DNA from: Vibrio fortis
GTDB lineage: Bacteria > Pseudomonadota > Gammaproteobacteria > Enterobacterales > Vibrionaceae
Direction: 5' to 3'
Assembly: GCF_024347475.1 (NCBI RefSeq)
Contig: NZ_AP025487.1
Location: forward strand, 3,198,073 to 3,262,072
DNA length: 64,000 nucleotides
Positions 1 to 14,177 of the stretch are shown in pieces; position 1 is the stretch's first letter; every line of letters starts with the position of its first letter. The notes under the pieces are model-generated. The model saw nothing but the letters and a program-made list of their open reading frames with translations. It did not search any database and was not told where the DNA came from. Position numbers and translations under genes: made by a program.

Positions 1-372
1 AGTAAACTCATAAACAAAGGTCTCTCCAGGCATGATAGGAGGCTGACTTAGGAACGGCACGCCATCCATTTCGATTGGGATTCTTAAGCCATGCCAGTGG
101 ATTGTGGTTGGCTCTGCGAGCTTATTAGTAAAACGGATGACAACCTTCTCACCTTGACGACAGCGAATGGTAGGTGCAGGTATTTGCCCATCAAAACCAA
201 GTACTTTAGTCGTGTATCCTGGTACTAACTCGGCTGTGGCCGGCTCAGCCGTTAGGTCGTATACGTATCGTCCTTTTTCATCGACAGATTGAGTAACACT
301 ACAAGCGGGTAAAATGGACAGTGCTGATATAGCAATAGAAGACTTAATAAACTGACGACGAGAAATATCCAT
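1..372 (-). CDS. Multicopper oxidase family protein, N-terminal part (cut by window edge)
   Basis: The reading frame starts at 372 and runs without a stop to the window edge, giving 124 residues. It opens with MDISRRQFIKSS, an SRRxFIK twin-arginine-type signal, followed by a hydrophobic stretch and a Cys in LPACS that could be a lipobox. About 90 residues in is the cupredoxin motif TTIHWHGLRIP, a typical type 2/3 copper-ligand HWHG motif of laccase, CopA and CueO-like enzymes. The mature protein is therefore likely a Tat-exported periplasmic oxidase acting on copper or phenolic substrates. Two of the three cupredoxin domains lie outside the window, so the subfamily cannot be decided. Confidence 0.85.
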   Translation of the reverse strand, partial: MDISRRQFIKSSIAISALSILPACSVTQSVDEKGRYVYDLTAEPATAELVPGYTTKVLGFDGQIPAPTIRCRQGEKVVIRFTNKLAEPTTIHWHGLRIPIEMDGVPFLSQPPIMPGETFVYEFT

Positions 373-503
373 ACTGTTCTACTCTTAAATTAACCTGCTT
401 AAAATGTAACAGATTATTAATAACAATTCTCATTACGGATCTAATTTTTAGTCTTAGGTAGCCTTGAGCAGATCGCTTTTTCTTTGAATGGTGCAAATAA
501 AAA

Positions 504-521
504 GGAGACGTCTCCGTCTCC
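504..521 (-). terminator. Rho-independent terminator of the chemotaxis receptor gene
   Basis: A perfect 7-bp GC-rich stem (GGAGACG/CGTCTCC) with a TCTC loop is followed on the minus strand by TTTTTATTT. It lies 27 bp past the stop of the minus-strand chemotaxis gene. The plus-strand side has only three T residues, so the minus direction is favoured. Confidence 0.8.
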
Positions 522-547
522 TTTACAAGCAACAATCGAGTTATAAG

Positions 548-2461
548 TTATTGAAGCTTAAAGCGACCAACAATCGCGAGCAGCTGCTTGTTGCTATTGG
601 TCAATTGAACGGTGCCTGCTGTAGCTTGAGCACCATTATCTGTAAGTTCATTCACCATCCCCTGAATCGTTGTCATGTTACGACTAACCTCATCAGTTAC
701 TGCACTTTGTTGGCTCGCTGCCGTAGCGATCTCAAGGCCAAGATCATTAATCCGCACAATCGAGTTAACCATTACGTCTAAGCTCTGATTAACATTTTCT
801 GTGGTGTGTGCTGTTTCTTCACAGCGCACTTTGGTGTCATCCATGGCTTTAACAACGGTCTTAGTTCCCTCATTTAAGTTCGCCAACATGCTGTTGATCT
901 CTGAAGTACTTTGCTGAGTTCTCGCAGCAAGCGCACGAACTTCATCAGCAACCACCGCAAAGCCACGCCCTTGCTCTCCTGCTCGCGCTGCTTCAATCGC
1001 TGCATTGAGTGCGAGTAAGTTAGTTTGGTCTGCAATCTCACCAATAACCGTTAGAACAGAGCCAATCTTTTGCGAGTCTTCGTTCATCGATTGAATGCTA
1101 TGAGCCATAGCTTCAACCTCATCAACTAATTCAGCTACGCTACGAACAGCGCTTGCAACAACCTCTTTGGACTGACTAGCCTCATCATTAGTCATCTTAG
1201 TAAATTCAGCTGTCTTAGAAGCGCTCTCAGCGACACTATCAGCCGTTGAACTCATCTCTGTCATAGCAGTGACTACCTGTGTAGTCTCCATTGCATGATT
1301 GGTCAGTACGGCTTCATTATTATGAGTTTGCTCTTCGAGTAAATGGATGTTTTGCGATATCTGGTTTGAAGCACTGGTCACTTCAAGCATCATTGCCTGT
1401 AGGTTACTAATAAACGTATTTACTGCCTCTGCTATCTGACCAAGGTCATCCTGAGAATGAACCTCTAATCGACGTGTCAGGTCACCATGTCCTTGTGATA
1501 AATCTAATATCGTACTCTTCAACGCTAGGATTGGTCGGTATGCGTAGTTGAGAATCACTAGGAAAATCGCACAAGAGATCGTAAGTAGAATAATGGCAGA
1601 ATAGAGGGCTGCTTCTAATGCTTCATCCATCTCGGCATAGGCGATAGATTTGTCGACGCCTACAAGTAAATGCCAAGTCACTCCATCATCAATTCGGATC
1701 GTTTGGAAGAAAGCCACTTTGTCCACTCCTCCCAGGCTATAGTCTTGCATACCAGATGGAATAGACAACAGAGAATCAGTCAGTGGCTTGAGATCGGCAA
1801 AGTCATAGAGTTTTGTCTCACCTGGAACATCAACTTCTCCATTAGAGGCAATCGTTAGACTGGTCTGGTCATATAGGCCCATCATAGCCCCAGGGAAAGG
1901 CGCTTTTCTTACCAGTTCATCAAGCAGAGTAAGCTCGATATCTGCAAGCAATACACCTTGTAGTTGACCTTGTGCATAAAACGGTTCTGCAATGCTGACC
2001 ATTAAACTCTTCGTCAACGCATCACTGTAAATATCTGTCACGATAGTGCTGCGCTTAGCAACTGCCTGTTTATACCAATCTCGTGTTCTTGGGTCATACT
2101 GTGACAGGTCGCGTTTGCCACTATTGTTCCCGTAAGAACGCCCATCTTCATAACCAACCAAAATATCAGAAGCTGGAGAAGTATTCGCGATCTGTCTGAT
2201 CATCAATAAAATTTGCTGGTCATTATCAACAGAAACGAAGTCAGGTGCATTCGATACTAAGCCCGATTTAATGGTATCTAACCAAGTGGTAATAGTGTCG
2301 CTCGTGGTCTCAATCTTCAGCATCGAATATTCATTAATCCGTTCTTCAATAGACGCTGAAAGTTGTTGATAGGATAGGTAACTAGATACCGTTAATGACA
2401 TTGTAATTAAGAGAATGACAACGGTAACCACTCTTCCCTTAAAGCTACTTAACACATTCAT
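548..2461 (-). CDS. Methyl-accepting chemotaxis protein with periplasmic dCache-type sensor
   Basis: This 637-residue transmembrane chemoreceptor has a first membrane helix at about residues 10-30 and a periplasmic double-Cache-like ligand domain at about 35-280. A second helix follows at about 285-308, then HAMP to about 362 and a long cytoplasmic coiled-coil signalling domain to the end. The hairpin tip ([19 protein letters not shown], about residues 480-500) binds CheA and CheW in this family. The periplasmic part contains [11 protein letters not shown], common in Cache domains that bind amino or organic acids. No chemotaxis genes are adjacent; it has its own terminator at 504-521. The ligand cannot be read from the sequence. 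Confidence 0.93.
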   Translation of the reverse strand: MNVLSSFKGRVVTVVILLITMSLTVSSYLSYQQLSASIEERINEYSMLKIETTSDTITTWLDTIKSGLVSNAPDFVSVDNDQQILLMIRQIANTSPASDILVGYEDGRSYGNNSGKRDLSQYDPRTRDWYKQAVAKRSTIVTDIYSDALTKSLMVSIAEPFYAQGQLQGVLLADIELTLLDELVRKAPFPGAMMGLYDQTSLTIASNGEVDVPGETKLYDFADLKPLTDSLLSIPSGMQDYSLGGVDKVAFFQTIRIDDGVTWHLLVGVDKSIAYAEMDEALEAALYSAIILLTISCAIFLVILNYAYRPILALKSTILDLSQGHGDLTRRLEVHSQDDLGQIAEAVNTFISNLQAMMLEVTSASNQISQNIHLLEEQTHNNEAVLTNHAMETTQVVTAMTEMSSTADSVAESASKTAEFTKMTNDEASQSKEVVASAVRSVAELVDEVEAMAHSIQSMNEDSQKIGSVLTVIGEIADQTNLLALNAAIEAARAGEQGRGFAVVADEVRALAARTQQSTSEINSMLANLNEGTKTVVKAMDDTKVRCEETAHTTENVNQSLDVMVNSIVRINDLGLEIATAASQQSAVTDEVSRNMTTIQGMVNELTDNGAQATAGTVQLTNSNKQLLAIVGRFKLQ

Positions 2462-2850
2462 TTTTAAGCTCTATTTTATAAATTTGAACAAATGTATCAT
2501 TATTGAGACTTAACTTAATTACATTGCAATAAAGTTAATATATCGATCACACTTTTATTGCACAAAATGCATTCACCCAATAAATGCGATCAGTATTAAA
2601 CCTATAATTAGATTGATTAAATAGTGGAAGGGTTTAGTTGTGTACAGGAAGATGGTAGTTGTCGGCTAAGCCTAGCAGTGCATGGTTGAGGTTCCAAAGA
2701 TCGGCAACGTTGGTAAGTCGGTTCCAAATACGTTTGGACCTATTTCGGCGACATTAGCGATGAGACAGACACTGCAGTATAACGTAAAGGCTCATATTGA
2801 AAGACACGAGCCTTTGAATAACAACTTTGCTTCGCAGAAGCAATAGACGC
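2462..2850. other. Gene-free stretch between chemotaxis gene and rRNA operon end
   Basis: I see no convincing coding sequence here. The part next to the chemotaxis gene is AT-rich and should hold its promoter, though no clear -10/-35 pair stands out. From about 2640 the base composition rises. GGTTCCAAA occurs twice (2690-2698 and 2720-2728), and the second copy can fold with TTTGGACC at 2733-2740. A separate 8-bp inverted repeat (AAAGGCTC at 2786-2793, GAGCCTTT at 2808-2815) and a GCTTC/GAAGC hairpin (2829-2841) follow. It may be decayed sequence downstream of the rRNA operon or an unrecognised small RNA. Confidence 0.4.
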
Positions 2851-2880
2851 AAAAAAGCCCCAGCATTTCTGCTGAGGCTT
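2851..2880 (-). terminator. Terminator of the rRNA operon
   Basis: On the minus strand an 11-bp stem (AAGCCTCAGCA with TGCTGGGGCTT, one T-G wobble) with a GAAA loop is followed by six T residues. It lies 7 bp past the 3' end of tRNA-Trp, the last gene of the operon. Confidence 0.9.
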
Positions 2881-2886
2881 CATATA

Positions 2887-2963
<77 letters not shown>

Positions 2964-3021
2964 AAAATTTCAATACTGTAGATTCGAAAAAACCTCGCAC
3001 TAGGCGAGGCTCTCGAATAAG

Positions 3022-3098
3022 TGGCGGAGTGGACGGGACTCGAACCCGCGACCCCCGGCGTGACAGGCCGGTATTCTAACCAACTGAACTACCACTCC
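3022..3098 (-). tRNA. tRNA-Asp (GTC anticodon)
   Basis: A 77-nt cloverleaf on the minus strand has acceptor stem GGAGTGG/CCACTCC, discriminator G, anticodon GTC (complement at 3062-3064), T-loop TTCGAGT and an encoded CCA. It closely resembles E. coli tRNA-Asp, and it lies between 5S rRNA and tRNA-Trp in the distal part of the rRNA operon. Confidence 0.97.
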
Positions 3099-3137
3099 GC
3101 AGTGGTAAACACGTCTTTAGACGTGGTTCCAAAATTA

Positions 3138-3257
3138 AAGCCTGGCGATGTCCTACTCTCACATGGGGAAGCCCCACACTACCATCGGCGCTATTGCGTT
3201 TCACTTCTGAGTTCGGCATGGAATCAGGTGGGTCCACAACGCTATGGTCGCCAAGCA
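3138..3257 (-). rRNA. rrf: 5S ribosomal RNA
   Basis: About 120 nt on the minus strand starts with TGCTTGGCGACCATAGCG and contains the conserved CCATGCCGAACTCAGAAGTG and GGTAGTGTGGGG segments. It ends by pairing back to its 5' end (GCCAGGC near 3139). It lies about 117 bp after the 23S gene, as is usual. The exact 5' and 3' ends are set by similarity and may be off by a base or two. Confidence 0.95.
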
Positions 3258-3374
3258 AATTCTTAAAATTCGGAAAGCTGTTTATTCTCTAAACTCATTC
3301 AAGTGCTCTTGTTTGCCTCTGCTTTTTAAAGCGGAAACAATGTTTTGAGTCCATCAAAACCCCTTGGGTGTTGT

Positions 3375-6265
<2,891 letters not shown>

Positions 6266-6579
6266 CATACAACCCGAAAGGGTCTTAGTGTATGGCAACT
6301 AACCAAGGTTTTTGGTTGTAATAAGAAGGGTTAGTTCTTATTACGTGTTTGCCGGACTCAATGGTGAATCAAACTAAGTTTGATTCGAATACAAGACACT
6401 TGAATGTGTTTGTGTTGTGTTTATCCAAAGGATAAACATTGAGAACTTTTAATTTGATTTAAATAACTGTGTTATTTAAATCAGTCAGCTTTCCAAATTG
6501 TTAAAGAGCAAGTTTCTTTCGCTAATGACTAGCTAATGAAAACCATTTTTAAAAGCACTATTGCTAATGCGCTTAAAGA
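6266..6579 (-). other. rRNA spacer between tRNA-Val and 23S
   Basis: This is the transcribed spacer leading into 23S. It contains long inverted AT-rich segments flanking 23S, which likely form the RNase III processing stem. It also holds a boxA-like element on the minus strand (TGCTCTTTAACAATTTGGAA, 6491-6510), nearly the same as the one in the 16S leader. Such elements load the NusB/NusE antitermination complex. I see no protein gene. Confidence 0.6.
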
Positions 6580-6655
6580 TGGTGGGCGATACCGGGCTCG
6601 AACCAGTGACCCCCTGCTTGTAAGGCAGGTGCTCTCCCAACTGAGCTAATCGCCC
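6580..6655 (-). tRNA. tRNA-Val (TAC anticodon)
   Basis: A 76-nt cloverleaf on the minus strand has acceptor GGGCGAT/ATCGCCC, anticodon TAC (complement at 6620-6622), T-loop TTCGAGC and an encoded CCA. It is the last of four spacer tRNAs (Glu, Lys, Ala, Val in transcription order). Confidence 0.97.
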
Positions 6656-6696
6656 ACATTAGTTTTAATTCCTCGTGGAGAAGAATTTCTCAAGAA

Positions 6697-6772
6697 TGGT
6701 GGAGCTAAGCAGGATCGAACTGCTGACCTCCTGCGTGCAAGGCAGGCGCTCTCCCAGCTGAGCTATAGCCCC
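6697..6772 (-). tRNA. tRNA-Ala (TGC anticodon)
   Basis: A 76-nt cloverleaf on the minus strand has acceptor GGGGCTA/TAGCTCC with a G-T wobble, the G-U identity pair region typical of tRNA-Ala, and anticodon TGC (complement at 6737-6739). An encoded CCA is present. It sits in the 16S-23S spacer. Confidence 0.97.
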
Positions 6773-6801
6773 ATCTTGAGAGTCATTTCTAAAAGAAGAA
6801 A

Positions 6802-6877
6802 TGGTGGGTCGTGCAGGATTCGAACCTGCGACCAATTGATTAAAAGTCAACTGCTCTACCAACTGAGCTAACGACCC
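6802..6877 (-). tRNA. tRNA-Lys (TTT anticodon)
   Basis: A 76-nt cloverleaf on the minus strand has acceptor GGGTCGT/ACGACCC, loop CTTTTAA with anticodon TTT (complement at 6842-6844) and an encoded CCA. As far as I recall it is base-for-base like E. coli tRNA-Lys. It sits in the 16S-23S spacer. Confidence 0.97.
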
Positions 6878-6879
6878 AA

Positions 6880-6955
6880 TGGTATCCCGTAGGGGAGTCG
6901 AACCCCTGTTACCGCCGTGAAAGGGCGGTGTCCTAGGCCTCTAGACGAACGGGAC
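6880..6955 (-). tRNA. tRNA-Glu (TTC anticodon)
   Basis: A 76-nt cloverleaf on the minus strand has 5' GTCCCGTTCGTCTAGAGG, loop CTTTCAC with anticodon TTC (complement at 6919-6921), T-loop TTCGACT and an encoded CCA. It is the first spacer tRNA after 16S and lies only 2 bp from tRNA-Lys. Confidence 0.97.
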
Positions 6956-7043
6956 ACTGCATGAAGATATTGGGATATCTTCGTCTCTTTTACTTTCTAA
7001 ACCGTATCAATCTGTGTGGACACTTATCGTGAATATCTTCGTA

Positions 7044-8596
<1,553 letters not shown>

Positions 8597-8770
8597 AAGA
8601 TTTTGTGACTCAACGAATACTGATTACATTCCCTATTCTTACGAATAGTGAATGTGAATTGACTGTGCCGAATCTTACGATTCGAATTGGTCACTCAGTT
8701 CATTGAAATCAAGTTGAAACCGAAGTTTCATTTTTGATATTCATCAACGAGTGCCCACACAGATTGATAG

Positions 8771-8790
8771 GTTTAAATTGTTAAAGAGCT
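8771..8790 (-). promoter_or_regulatory. boxA antitermination element in rRNA leader
   Basis: The minus strand reads AGCTCTTTAACAATTTAAAC, matching the rRNA boxA core GCTCTTTAACA. Its position between P2 and the start of 16S is canonical. A second copy lies in the spacer ahead of 23S (6491-6510). Confidence 0.85.
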
Positions 8791-8823
8791 TTCCTTTTTG
8801 AGCTTCGCTCAAATCGGACGGCC

Positions 8824-8851
8824 ATTTTAGCGATTTAAGTTTTAGTGTCAA
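8824..8851 (-). promoter_or_regulatory. rRNA promoter P2
   Basis: The minus strand has TTGACA (8846-8851), a 16-bp spacer and TAAAAT (8824-8829), followed by GC-rich GGCCGTCC. It lies about 100 bp downstream of P1, the usual tandem arrangement. Confidence 0.8.
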
Positions 8852-8951
8852 CCACTTTTTTCAAAACTTTTTTCAAGCGCTTAGCTTGGCTAATTTGGCT
8901 TGCTGATTCGTTTTGGTTTCCTAAGAAGCCATCCCGTGTCAGCGAGGTGGC

Positions 8952-8979
8952 ATTATAGAGATTGCGATCACATTGGCAA
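8952..8979 (-). promoter_or_regulatory. rRNA promoter P1 with A-tract upstream element
   Basis: The minus strand has TTGCCA (8974-8979), a 16-bp spacer and a perfect TATAAT (8952-8957). A GC-rich discriminator (GCCACCTC) follows, the form that makes rRNA promoters sensitive to ppGpp and initiating NTP levels. Directly upstream, 8981-9018 is almost pure A-tract on this strand, fitting an UP element bound by the RNA polymerase alpha subunit. Confidence 0.88.
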
Positions 8980-9099
8980 GCCCTTTTTTACGTTTTTTTT
9001 AGTTTTTTGATTGTTCGGATAAAAAACACCCAAAAACGGCCATTTATCCTAGTCAGAGACCCAATAATACTCTTAAGCTAGCTATATAAAGGAGGATTT

Positions 9100-9645
9100 A
9101 TGAGTTCTATACGCAGTTATAAAGGTATCGCACCGGAAATAGGCCAAGGTGTCTATATAGATGAAACCGCAGTATTAGTTGGTGATATCAAGATTGGTGA
9201 CGACTCTAGCGTTTGGCCTTTAGTTGCCGCAAGAGGTGATGTCAATCATATCCATATAGGTCAACGCACAAACATCCAAGATGGTTCAGTTCTTCATGTC
9301 ACCCATAAGAACAAGGAGAACCCTGAAGGCTACCCTTTGATTATTGGTGATGATGTCACAATTGGCCATAAGGTAATGCTGCATGGTTGTACCATTCAGG
9401 ATCGGGTATTGGTTGGAATGGGAGCGATCATTCTAGACAATGTTATTGTCGAGCAAGAGGTGATGATAGGCGCAGGCAGCTTAGTTCCGCCAAACAAGGT
9501 TTTGGAGAGTGGTTATTTATATGTGGGAAGCCCAGTAAAACAAGCACGCCCTTTAACGAATAAAGAGCTCGCGTTTCTCCAGAAGTCTGCCGACAACTAT
9601 GTGCAGAACAAAAATGACTATTTAGATTCAGTTCGCCCTGTTTAA
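9100..9645 (+). CDS. yrdA: Gamma-carbonic-anhydrase-like hexapeptide-repeat protein YrdA
   Basis: This 181-residue protein is built of left-handed beta-helix hexapeptide repeats with a C-terminal helix, the full length for the YrdA/CaiE-like gamma-class family. Likely metal-binding histidines are seen in SVLHVTH and GHKVMLHGC, placed as in trimeric zinc gamma-carbonic anhydrases. Catalytic activity is not proven for E. coli YrdA, so the reaction is uncertain. A strong ribosome site (AAAGGAGG) precedes the ATG. Its stop overlaps the convergent DUF1488 stop by 4 bp. Confidence 0.93.
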   Translation: MSSIRSYKGIAPEIGQGVYIDETAVLVGDIKIGDDSSVWPLVAARGDVNHIHIGQRTNIQDGSVLHVTHKNKENPEGYPLIIGDDVTIGHKVMLHGCTIQDRVLVGMGAIILDNVIVEQEVMIGAGSLVPPNKVLESGYLYVGSPVKQARPLTNKELAFLQKSADNYVQNKNDYLDSVRPV

Positions 9646-9908
9646 GACGCTTGAATCTCAATTTGACCAGAGGAGTTAAACTCCTCTTCTTCTATTAGCT
9701 CTTCTGCTAGTTCTTCTAAGTCAAAACGCAGCTCACTGAACACCTCAATAGCTTGTTCATTTGTTACTTCACGTCCTGCTAGTTTTCCTAGCTCTTCTAA
9801 AGTAATAGTGCACTCGATGAGTGCGCCACTTTGTTGAGCCGGGAAAACGACGCATTGATTCTCTGCATCCCAGGTTTGGATGTCAGGAAACAAAATTGAC
9901 TGATTCAT
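9642..9908 (-). CDS. DUF1488 family protein
   Basis: An 88-residue acidic protein starts MNQSILFPD. It shows the pattern of the DUF1488 family, which in related genomes lies beside aroE (E. coli YrdB is similar). The ATG at 9908 is chosen because it lies just 2 bp after the aroE stop. A longer reading frame would run back into aroE with no conserved sequence. The C-terminal half is rich in Glu (LAEELIEEEEF). Function is unknown; co-transcription with aroE is likely. Confidence 0.85.
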   Translation of the reverse strand: MNQSILFPDIQTWDAENQCVVFPAQQSGALIECTITLEELGKLAGREVTNEQAIEVFSELRFDLEELAEELIEEEEFNSSGQIEIQAS

Positions 9909-9910
9909 TA

Positions 9911-10741
9911 TTAAGCCTCTAGGTTCTTTCTCAATTCTCTGAGGATTTGCTTTGTACCCGGTCTTAGACCTCGCCACAACATAAAGCTTTCAGCCGCCTG
10001 ACCCACTAGCATGCCTAGGCCATCATAAGCAGCGTGGACACCATTATCCAATGCCCAGCGATTAAAGACCGTGTGTCCCGAACCATAGACCATGTCATAA
10101 ACGGTACTTGTTGGTGTGAATATCTCGGCGGACACTTTTGGAAGTTCACCGCTCAACCCTGAAGAAGTAGAGTTAATGATCACATCAAAGCCTTCATTCA
10201 CCTCATCAAGCCCAATGCCTGAGAGATGACCAAAGGAAGTAAACATTTCTGCAAGTAGTTGTGCTTTAGAGGCTGTACGGTTGGCAATCACTAACTGGCG
10301 AGGAGTGTGGTCAAGCAATGGCTTAATCACACCTCTTGCTGCACCGCCAGCTCCAAGCAGTAAAATACGAGCGTCTTTTAATACCACTTGGTGTTGCAAT
10401 AAATCTTGGACAAGCCCCTCACCATCGGTGTTATCACCAATGATCTCACCGTCATCAAGCTTTTTAAGGGTGTTCACGGCGCCAGCTAGTTGAGCTCGCT
10501 CGGTTAGGCGATCCGCAAATTGGTATGCGTCTTCTTTAAATGGTGCTGTGACGTTACAGCCTTTACCACCATTGCCAAAGAAATCTTTCGCCGCAATGAG
10601 AAAATCACCAGGCTCAGGCTGTTGAGATGTATAGGTAAGTTGCTGGTTCGTTTGGCGGGCAAATAGCGTATGAATAAATGGTGATTTACTTTGACTAATT
10701 GGGTTTCCAAAAACGGCATAGCGATCTATGTACTGTGTCAT
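9911..10741 (-). CDS. aroE: Shikimate dehydrogenase (NADP+)
   Basis: This 276-residue enzyme reduces 3-dehydroshikimate to shikimate in the aromatic amino acid pathway. The N-terminal substrate domain has [14 protein letters not shown], with the Ser residues that hold the carboxylate, and [10 protein letters not shown] with the catalytic Lys at about residue 65. The Rossmann domain has [10 protein letters not shown] (about 127-136) and the NADP-preferring ANRT motif. Length fits the family. The gene follows hemF after a terminator and precedes a DUF1488 gene. Confidence 0.97.
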   Translation of the reverse strand: MTQYIDRYAVFGNPISQSKSPFIHTLFARQTNQQLTYTSQQPEPGDFLIAAKDFFGNGGKGCNVTAPFKEDAYQFADRLTERAQLAGAVNTLKKLDDGEIIGDNTDGEGLVQDLLQHQVVLKDARILLLGAGGAARGVIKPLLDHTPRQLVIANRTASKAQLLAEMFTSFGHLSGIGLDEVNEGFDVIINSTSSGLSGELPKVSAEIFTPTSTVYDMVYGSGHTVFNRWALDNGVHAAYDGLGMLVGQAAESFMLWRGLRPGTKQILRELRKNLEA

Positions 10742-10764
10742 ATCCTTACCTAACAGAGCTTATG

Positions 10765-10790
10765 AAAAAGGGTCATCGAATAACGACCCT
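10765..10790 (-). terminator. Possible terminator between hemF and aroE
   Basis: The minus strand forms GGGTCGTT/GATGACCC (8 bp, two wobbles) with an ATTC loop followed by TTTTTC. It lies just 24 bp ahead of the aroE start, so it probably only reduces read-through from hemF. Confidence 0.6.
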
Positions 10791-10817
10791 ATCACTATAC
10801 CTATAAGGAAGGAAGTC

Positions 10818-11756
<939 letters not shown>

Positions 11757-12314
11757 TTAGCCCTGTCTTAATATTTGAGAAGTCTTGGCATCACGGATTT
11801 CACTTGGCTTATCACGGCCTCCCGTTTCACCCTCAAGTATTGCCACCAGCTTATGACCAAGCTGTTGTTTCACTTCTTCTGTGGTCATACACGGCGGCTC
11901 ACCCGACAGGTTTGCGCTGGTAGAGGTTAACGGCTTTCCAAGCGCATTACACATCTTCTGTACCAAAGGGTGATCGGTTACACGTACCGCTATTGAATCG
12001 AATTGACCACTCACCCAATCCGTCACTTGGCTACTAGCTGGCATGATCCAAGTAACTGGCCCTGGCCATGTCGCTTTCACACTGGCCAGTTGTTCGGCTG
12101 TGAGTTGGCTTTCATCTATATAGGGAAGCAGCTGTTCATAGCTAGCAGCAATCAAGATAAGACCCTTTTCCACCGGGCGCTGTTTAAGTTCAAGTAATTT
12201 TTGGATGGCTTGCGGGTTATCAGGGTCGCAGCCCACACCAAATACACCTTCAGTTGGGTAAGCGATGACTTCACCTTGTTGTAATGCCTGTAAAGTATTC
12301 TGAAAGTTGTCCAC
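11757..12314 (-). CDS. tsaC: L-threonylcarbamoyladenylate synthase TsaC
   Basis: This protein of the Sua5/YrdC/YciO family makes threonylcarbamoyl-AMP from Thr, bicarbonate and ATP for the t6A modification at position 37 of ANN-decoding tRNAs. Diagnostic features are [16 protein letters not shown], the [10 protein letters not shown] motif and STSANLSG. The frame opens with GTG at 12326. I place the start at the second GTG (12314, 185 residues), because GAGG lies 6 bp upstream and relatives start M-D-N-F there. It is transcribed ahead of hemF and aroE. Confidence 0.94.
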   Translation of the reverse strand: MDNFQNTLQALQQGEVIAYPTEGVFGVGCDPDNPQAIQKLLELKQRPVEKGLILIAASYEQLLPYIDESQLTAEQLASVKATWPGPVTWIMPASSQVTDWVSGQFDSIAVRVTDHPLVQKMCNALGKPLTSTSANLSGEPPCMTTEEVKQQLGHKLVAILEGETGGRDKPSEIRDAKTSQILRQG

Positions 12315-12422
12315 GGGTTGCCTCACCTATTTCTGCTATTAAACTCGTTAAGTGTACAAATAATCACTAACTGTGACTAAAGCTATTTGTTTATAAAATG
12401 TATCAAATGGCAACTTTGACTG

Positions 12423-12438
12423 ACGCAAACGTTTTCCT
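12423..12438 (+). promoter_or_regulatory. PurR operator of purEK
   Basis: ACGCAAACGTTTTCCT matches every fixed base of the E. coli PurR consensus ANGCAANCGNTTNCNT. It overlaps the -35 region of the purE promoter, so hypoxanthine- or guanine-loaded PurR should block polymerase, as in E. coli purEK. Confidence 0.9.
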
Positions 12439-12460
12439 TAAGCAATTTTCCCCGTATAAT
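12432..12460 (+). promoter_or_regulatory. purEK promoter
   Basis: A perfect TATAAT at 12455-12460 is followed by GCGCGC. The matching -35 at 17-bp spacing is TTTTCC, a poor hexamer inside the PurR operator. A better TTGACT at 12416 is 33 bp away and too far to serve. Confidence 0.75.
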
Positions 12461-12512
12461 GCGCGCAAATTATCTAAATCACTTAATCAAATCGTACCTG
12501 AAGGAGTTTGAG

Positions 12513-12998
12513 ATGACTGTCGGTATTATCATGGGTTCTAAATCTGATTGGCCAACAATGAAGCTAGCAGCAGATATGTTGGATCAATTTGGCGTAGCGT
12601 ACGAAACAAAAGTGGTTTCTGCTCACCGCACTCCTCAACTATTAGCAGATTACGCAACTAGCGCAAAAGAGCGTGGTATTAAGGTGATCATTGCAGGTGC
12701 GGGCGGTGCAGCTCATCTACCAGGTATGGCTGCGGCGTTTACGAGTGTTCCAGTTCTTGGTGTACCTGTTCAGTCGAAGGCGCTGAAGGGTATGGATTCT
12801 CTGCTTTCTATCGTGCAAATGCCAAAAGGTATCGCGGTAGGCACGCTAGCTATCGGTGAAGCAGGTGCAGCGAACGCGGGTATTCTAGCGGCACAAATCA
12901 TTGGTACACACAATGAAGAAGTAATGGCAAAAGTAGAAGCATTCCGCTCTGAACAAACAGAAACGGTACTTGCTAATCCAAACCCTGCAGAGGACTAA
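12513..12998 (+). CDS. purE: N5-carboxyaminoimidazole ribonucleotide mutase
   Basis: A 161-residue class I PurE converts N5-CAIR to CAIR in purine synthesis. The start [16 protein letters not shown] contains the GSKSDW substrate-binding motif. SAHRTP carries the catalytic His at about residue 44, and [12 protein letters not shown] is the third signature. The ATG at 12513 is chosen over an upstream in-frame ATG because AAGGAG sits 6 bp before it and the family starts here. purK follows after 5 bp. Confidence 0.97.
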   Translation: MTVGIIMGSKSDWPTMKLAADMLDQFGVAYETKVVSAHRTPQLLADYATSAKERGIKVIIAGAGGAAHLPGMAAAFTSVPVLGVPVQSKALKGMDSLLSIVQMPKGIAVGTLAIGEAGAANAGILAAQIIGTHNEEVMAKVEAFRSEQTETVLANPNPAED

Positions 12999-13003
12999 TT
13001 CCC

Positions 13004-14134
13004 ATGCATGTTCTTGTGTTAGGCGCGGGCCAGCTTGCTCGTATGATGTCCCTAGCTGGGGCACCGCTGAATATTGAAATTTCTGCTTTTGATGTTGGCA
13101 GCAAAAATATTGTTCATCCATTAACGCAAGCGATTCTAGGTAACGGCTTAGAAAATGCGATAGAGCGCGCGGACGTCATTACTGCTGAGTTCGAACACAT
13201 CCCTCATGATGTACTTGAAGTGTGTGAGCGCAGTGGCAAGTTCCTACCGACAACCGAAGCGATCAAAGCGGGCGGCGATCGTCGTCTTGAAAAAGCTCTG
13301 CTCGACCAAGCAGGTGTGAAGAACGCTAAATACGCGGTGATCAACGCTCGCGAAGACTTTGACCAAGCGATCTCGCATGTTGGCCTACCTATGGTGCTTA
13401 AAAGCACACTAGGTGGCTACGATGGCAAAGGCCAATGGCGTCTTAAATCATTAGACGCAGTGGAAAGTGTTTGGGCGGAGATGGCAGAGTGCATCGCGGC
13501 GACCGACAACCAAGCGATTGTTGCAGAAGAGTTTGTCCCATTTGATCGTGAGGTTTCTTTAATTGGTGCTCGTGGTAAAGATGGCGAAATTCAGGTTTAC
13601 CCATTGGCTGAAAACGTTCATACCAATGGAGTGCTGAGTCTATCGACAGCGATTGATGACATTGAGCTACAGGAACAAGCTAAGACGATGTTCACTGCGG
13701 TTGCTGAGCGCTTGGATTACGTTGGTGTGCTAGCGCTTGAGTTCTTTGATGTTCAAGGTGCACTACTCGTTAACGAGATTGCGCCACGTGTTCATAACTC
13801 TGGTCACTGGACGCAACAAGGTGCTGAGACTTGTCAGTTTGAGAATCACCTTCGTGCCGTATGTGGTATGCCGTTAGGTAGCACTAAGCTGATTCGCCCG
13901 ACTGCAATGATCAATATCCTTGGTGAAGACACACTACCAAATGAGATCCTAGCGCAAGCAGGGTGCCACGTTCACTGGTATGGCAAAGAAAAACGTGCAG
14001 GTCGTAAGATGGGTCACATCAACGTCAGTGCTGACTACACTGCAGAACTGCAACGCACGCTTTGCGGTCTAGCGAATATTCTGGATAAAGCAGCCTACCC
14101 TGCAATCCATGATTTTGCCGAGCAGATGCAGTAA
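13004..14134 (+). CDS. purK: N5-carboxyaminoimidazole ribonucleotide synthase
   Basis: A 376-residue ATP-grasp enzyme makes N5-CAIR from AIR, bicarbonate and ATP, feeding PurE. It starts [15 protein letters not shown], the pre-ATP-grasp nucleotide fold. The ATP-grasp core spans about 95-290, with [15 protein letters not shown] as the glycine-rich loop, [13 protein letters not shown], and [13 protein letters not shown] as the metal/ADP site. It is the second gene of the PurR-controlled operon, closed by the terminator at 14148-14177. Confidence 0.97.
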   Translation: MHVLVLGAGQLARMMSLAGAPLNIEISAFDVGSKNIVHPLTQAILGNGLENAIERADVITAEFEHIPHDVLEVCERSGKFLPTTEAIKAGGDRRLEKALLDQAGVKNAKYAVINAREDFDQAISHVGLPMVLKSTLGGYDGKGQWRLKSLDAVESVWAEMAECIAATDNQAIVAEEFVPFDREVSLIGARGKDGEIQVYPLAENVHTNGVLSLSTAIDDIELQEQAKTMFTAVAERLDYVGVLALEFFDVQGALLVNEIAPRVHNSGHWTQQGAETCQFENHLRAVCGMPLGSTKLIRPTAMINILGEDTLPNEILAQAGCHVHWYGKEKRAGRKMGHINVSADYTAELQRTLCGLANILDKAAYPAIHDFAEQMQ

Positions 14135-14147
14135 GTTAAAATCAATT

Positions 14148-14177
14148 AAAAACGGCGCTCAATGAGCGCCGTTTTTT
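14148..14177. terminator. Bidirectional terminator between purK and zinc-finger gene
   Basis: AAAACGGCGCTC/GAGCGCCGTTTT forms a 12-bp stem with an AAT loop and T or A runs on both sides. It therefore can end purEK on plus and the convergent zinc-finger gene on minus, whose stop lies within it at 14176. Confidence 0.9.

Larger units (their letters stand above)
8597..9099 (-). other. rRNA leader and control region
   Basis: This stretch lies between 16S (minus) and the divergent yrdA gene. It contains the 16S leader with boxA, a small GAGC-TTCG-GCTC hairpin (8798-8812) just upstream of boxA, promoters P2 and P1, and an A-rich upstream element. The rest up to 9099 should hold the yrdA promoter; its start codon has a good AAGGAGG-like site at about 9090. 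No gene is seen. Confidence 0.7.

Noticed and set aside
344..535. 63-codon frame on minus overlapping the start of the multicopper oxidase
   Set aside because: It is out of frame with the oxidase, spans the MCP terminator and resembles no protein.
6665..6862. Open reading frame across tRNA-Ala and tRNA-Lys
   Set aside because: It is read through tRNA genes; such frames are well-known false predictions.
12416..12421. TTGACT as -35 of the purE promoter
   Set aside because: It is 33 bp from the TATAAT; the workable spacing points to a weak -35 inside the PurR site.
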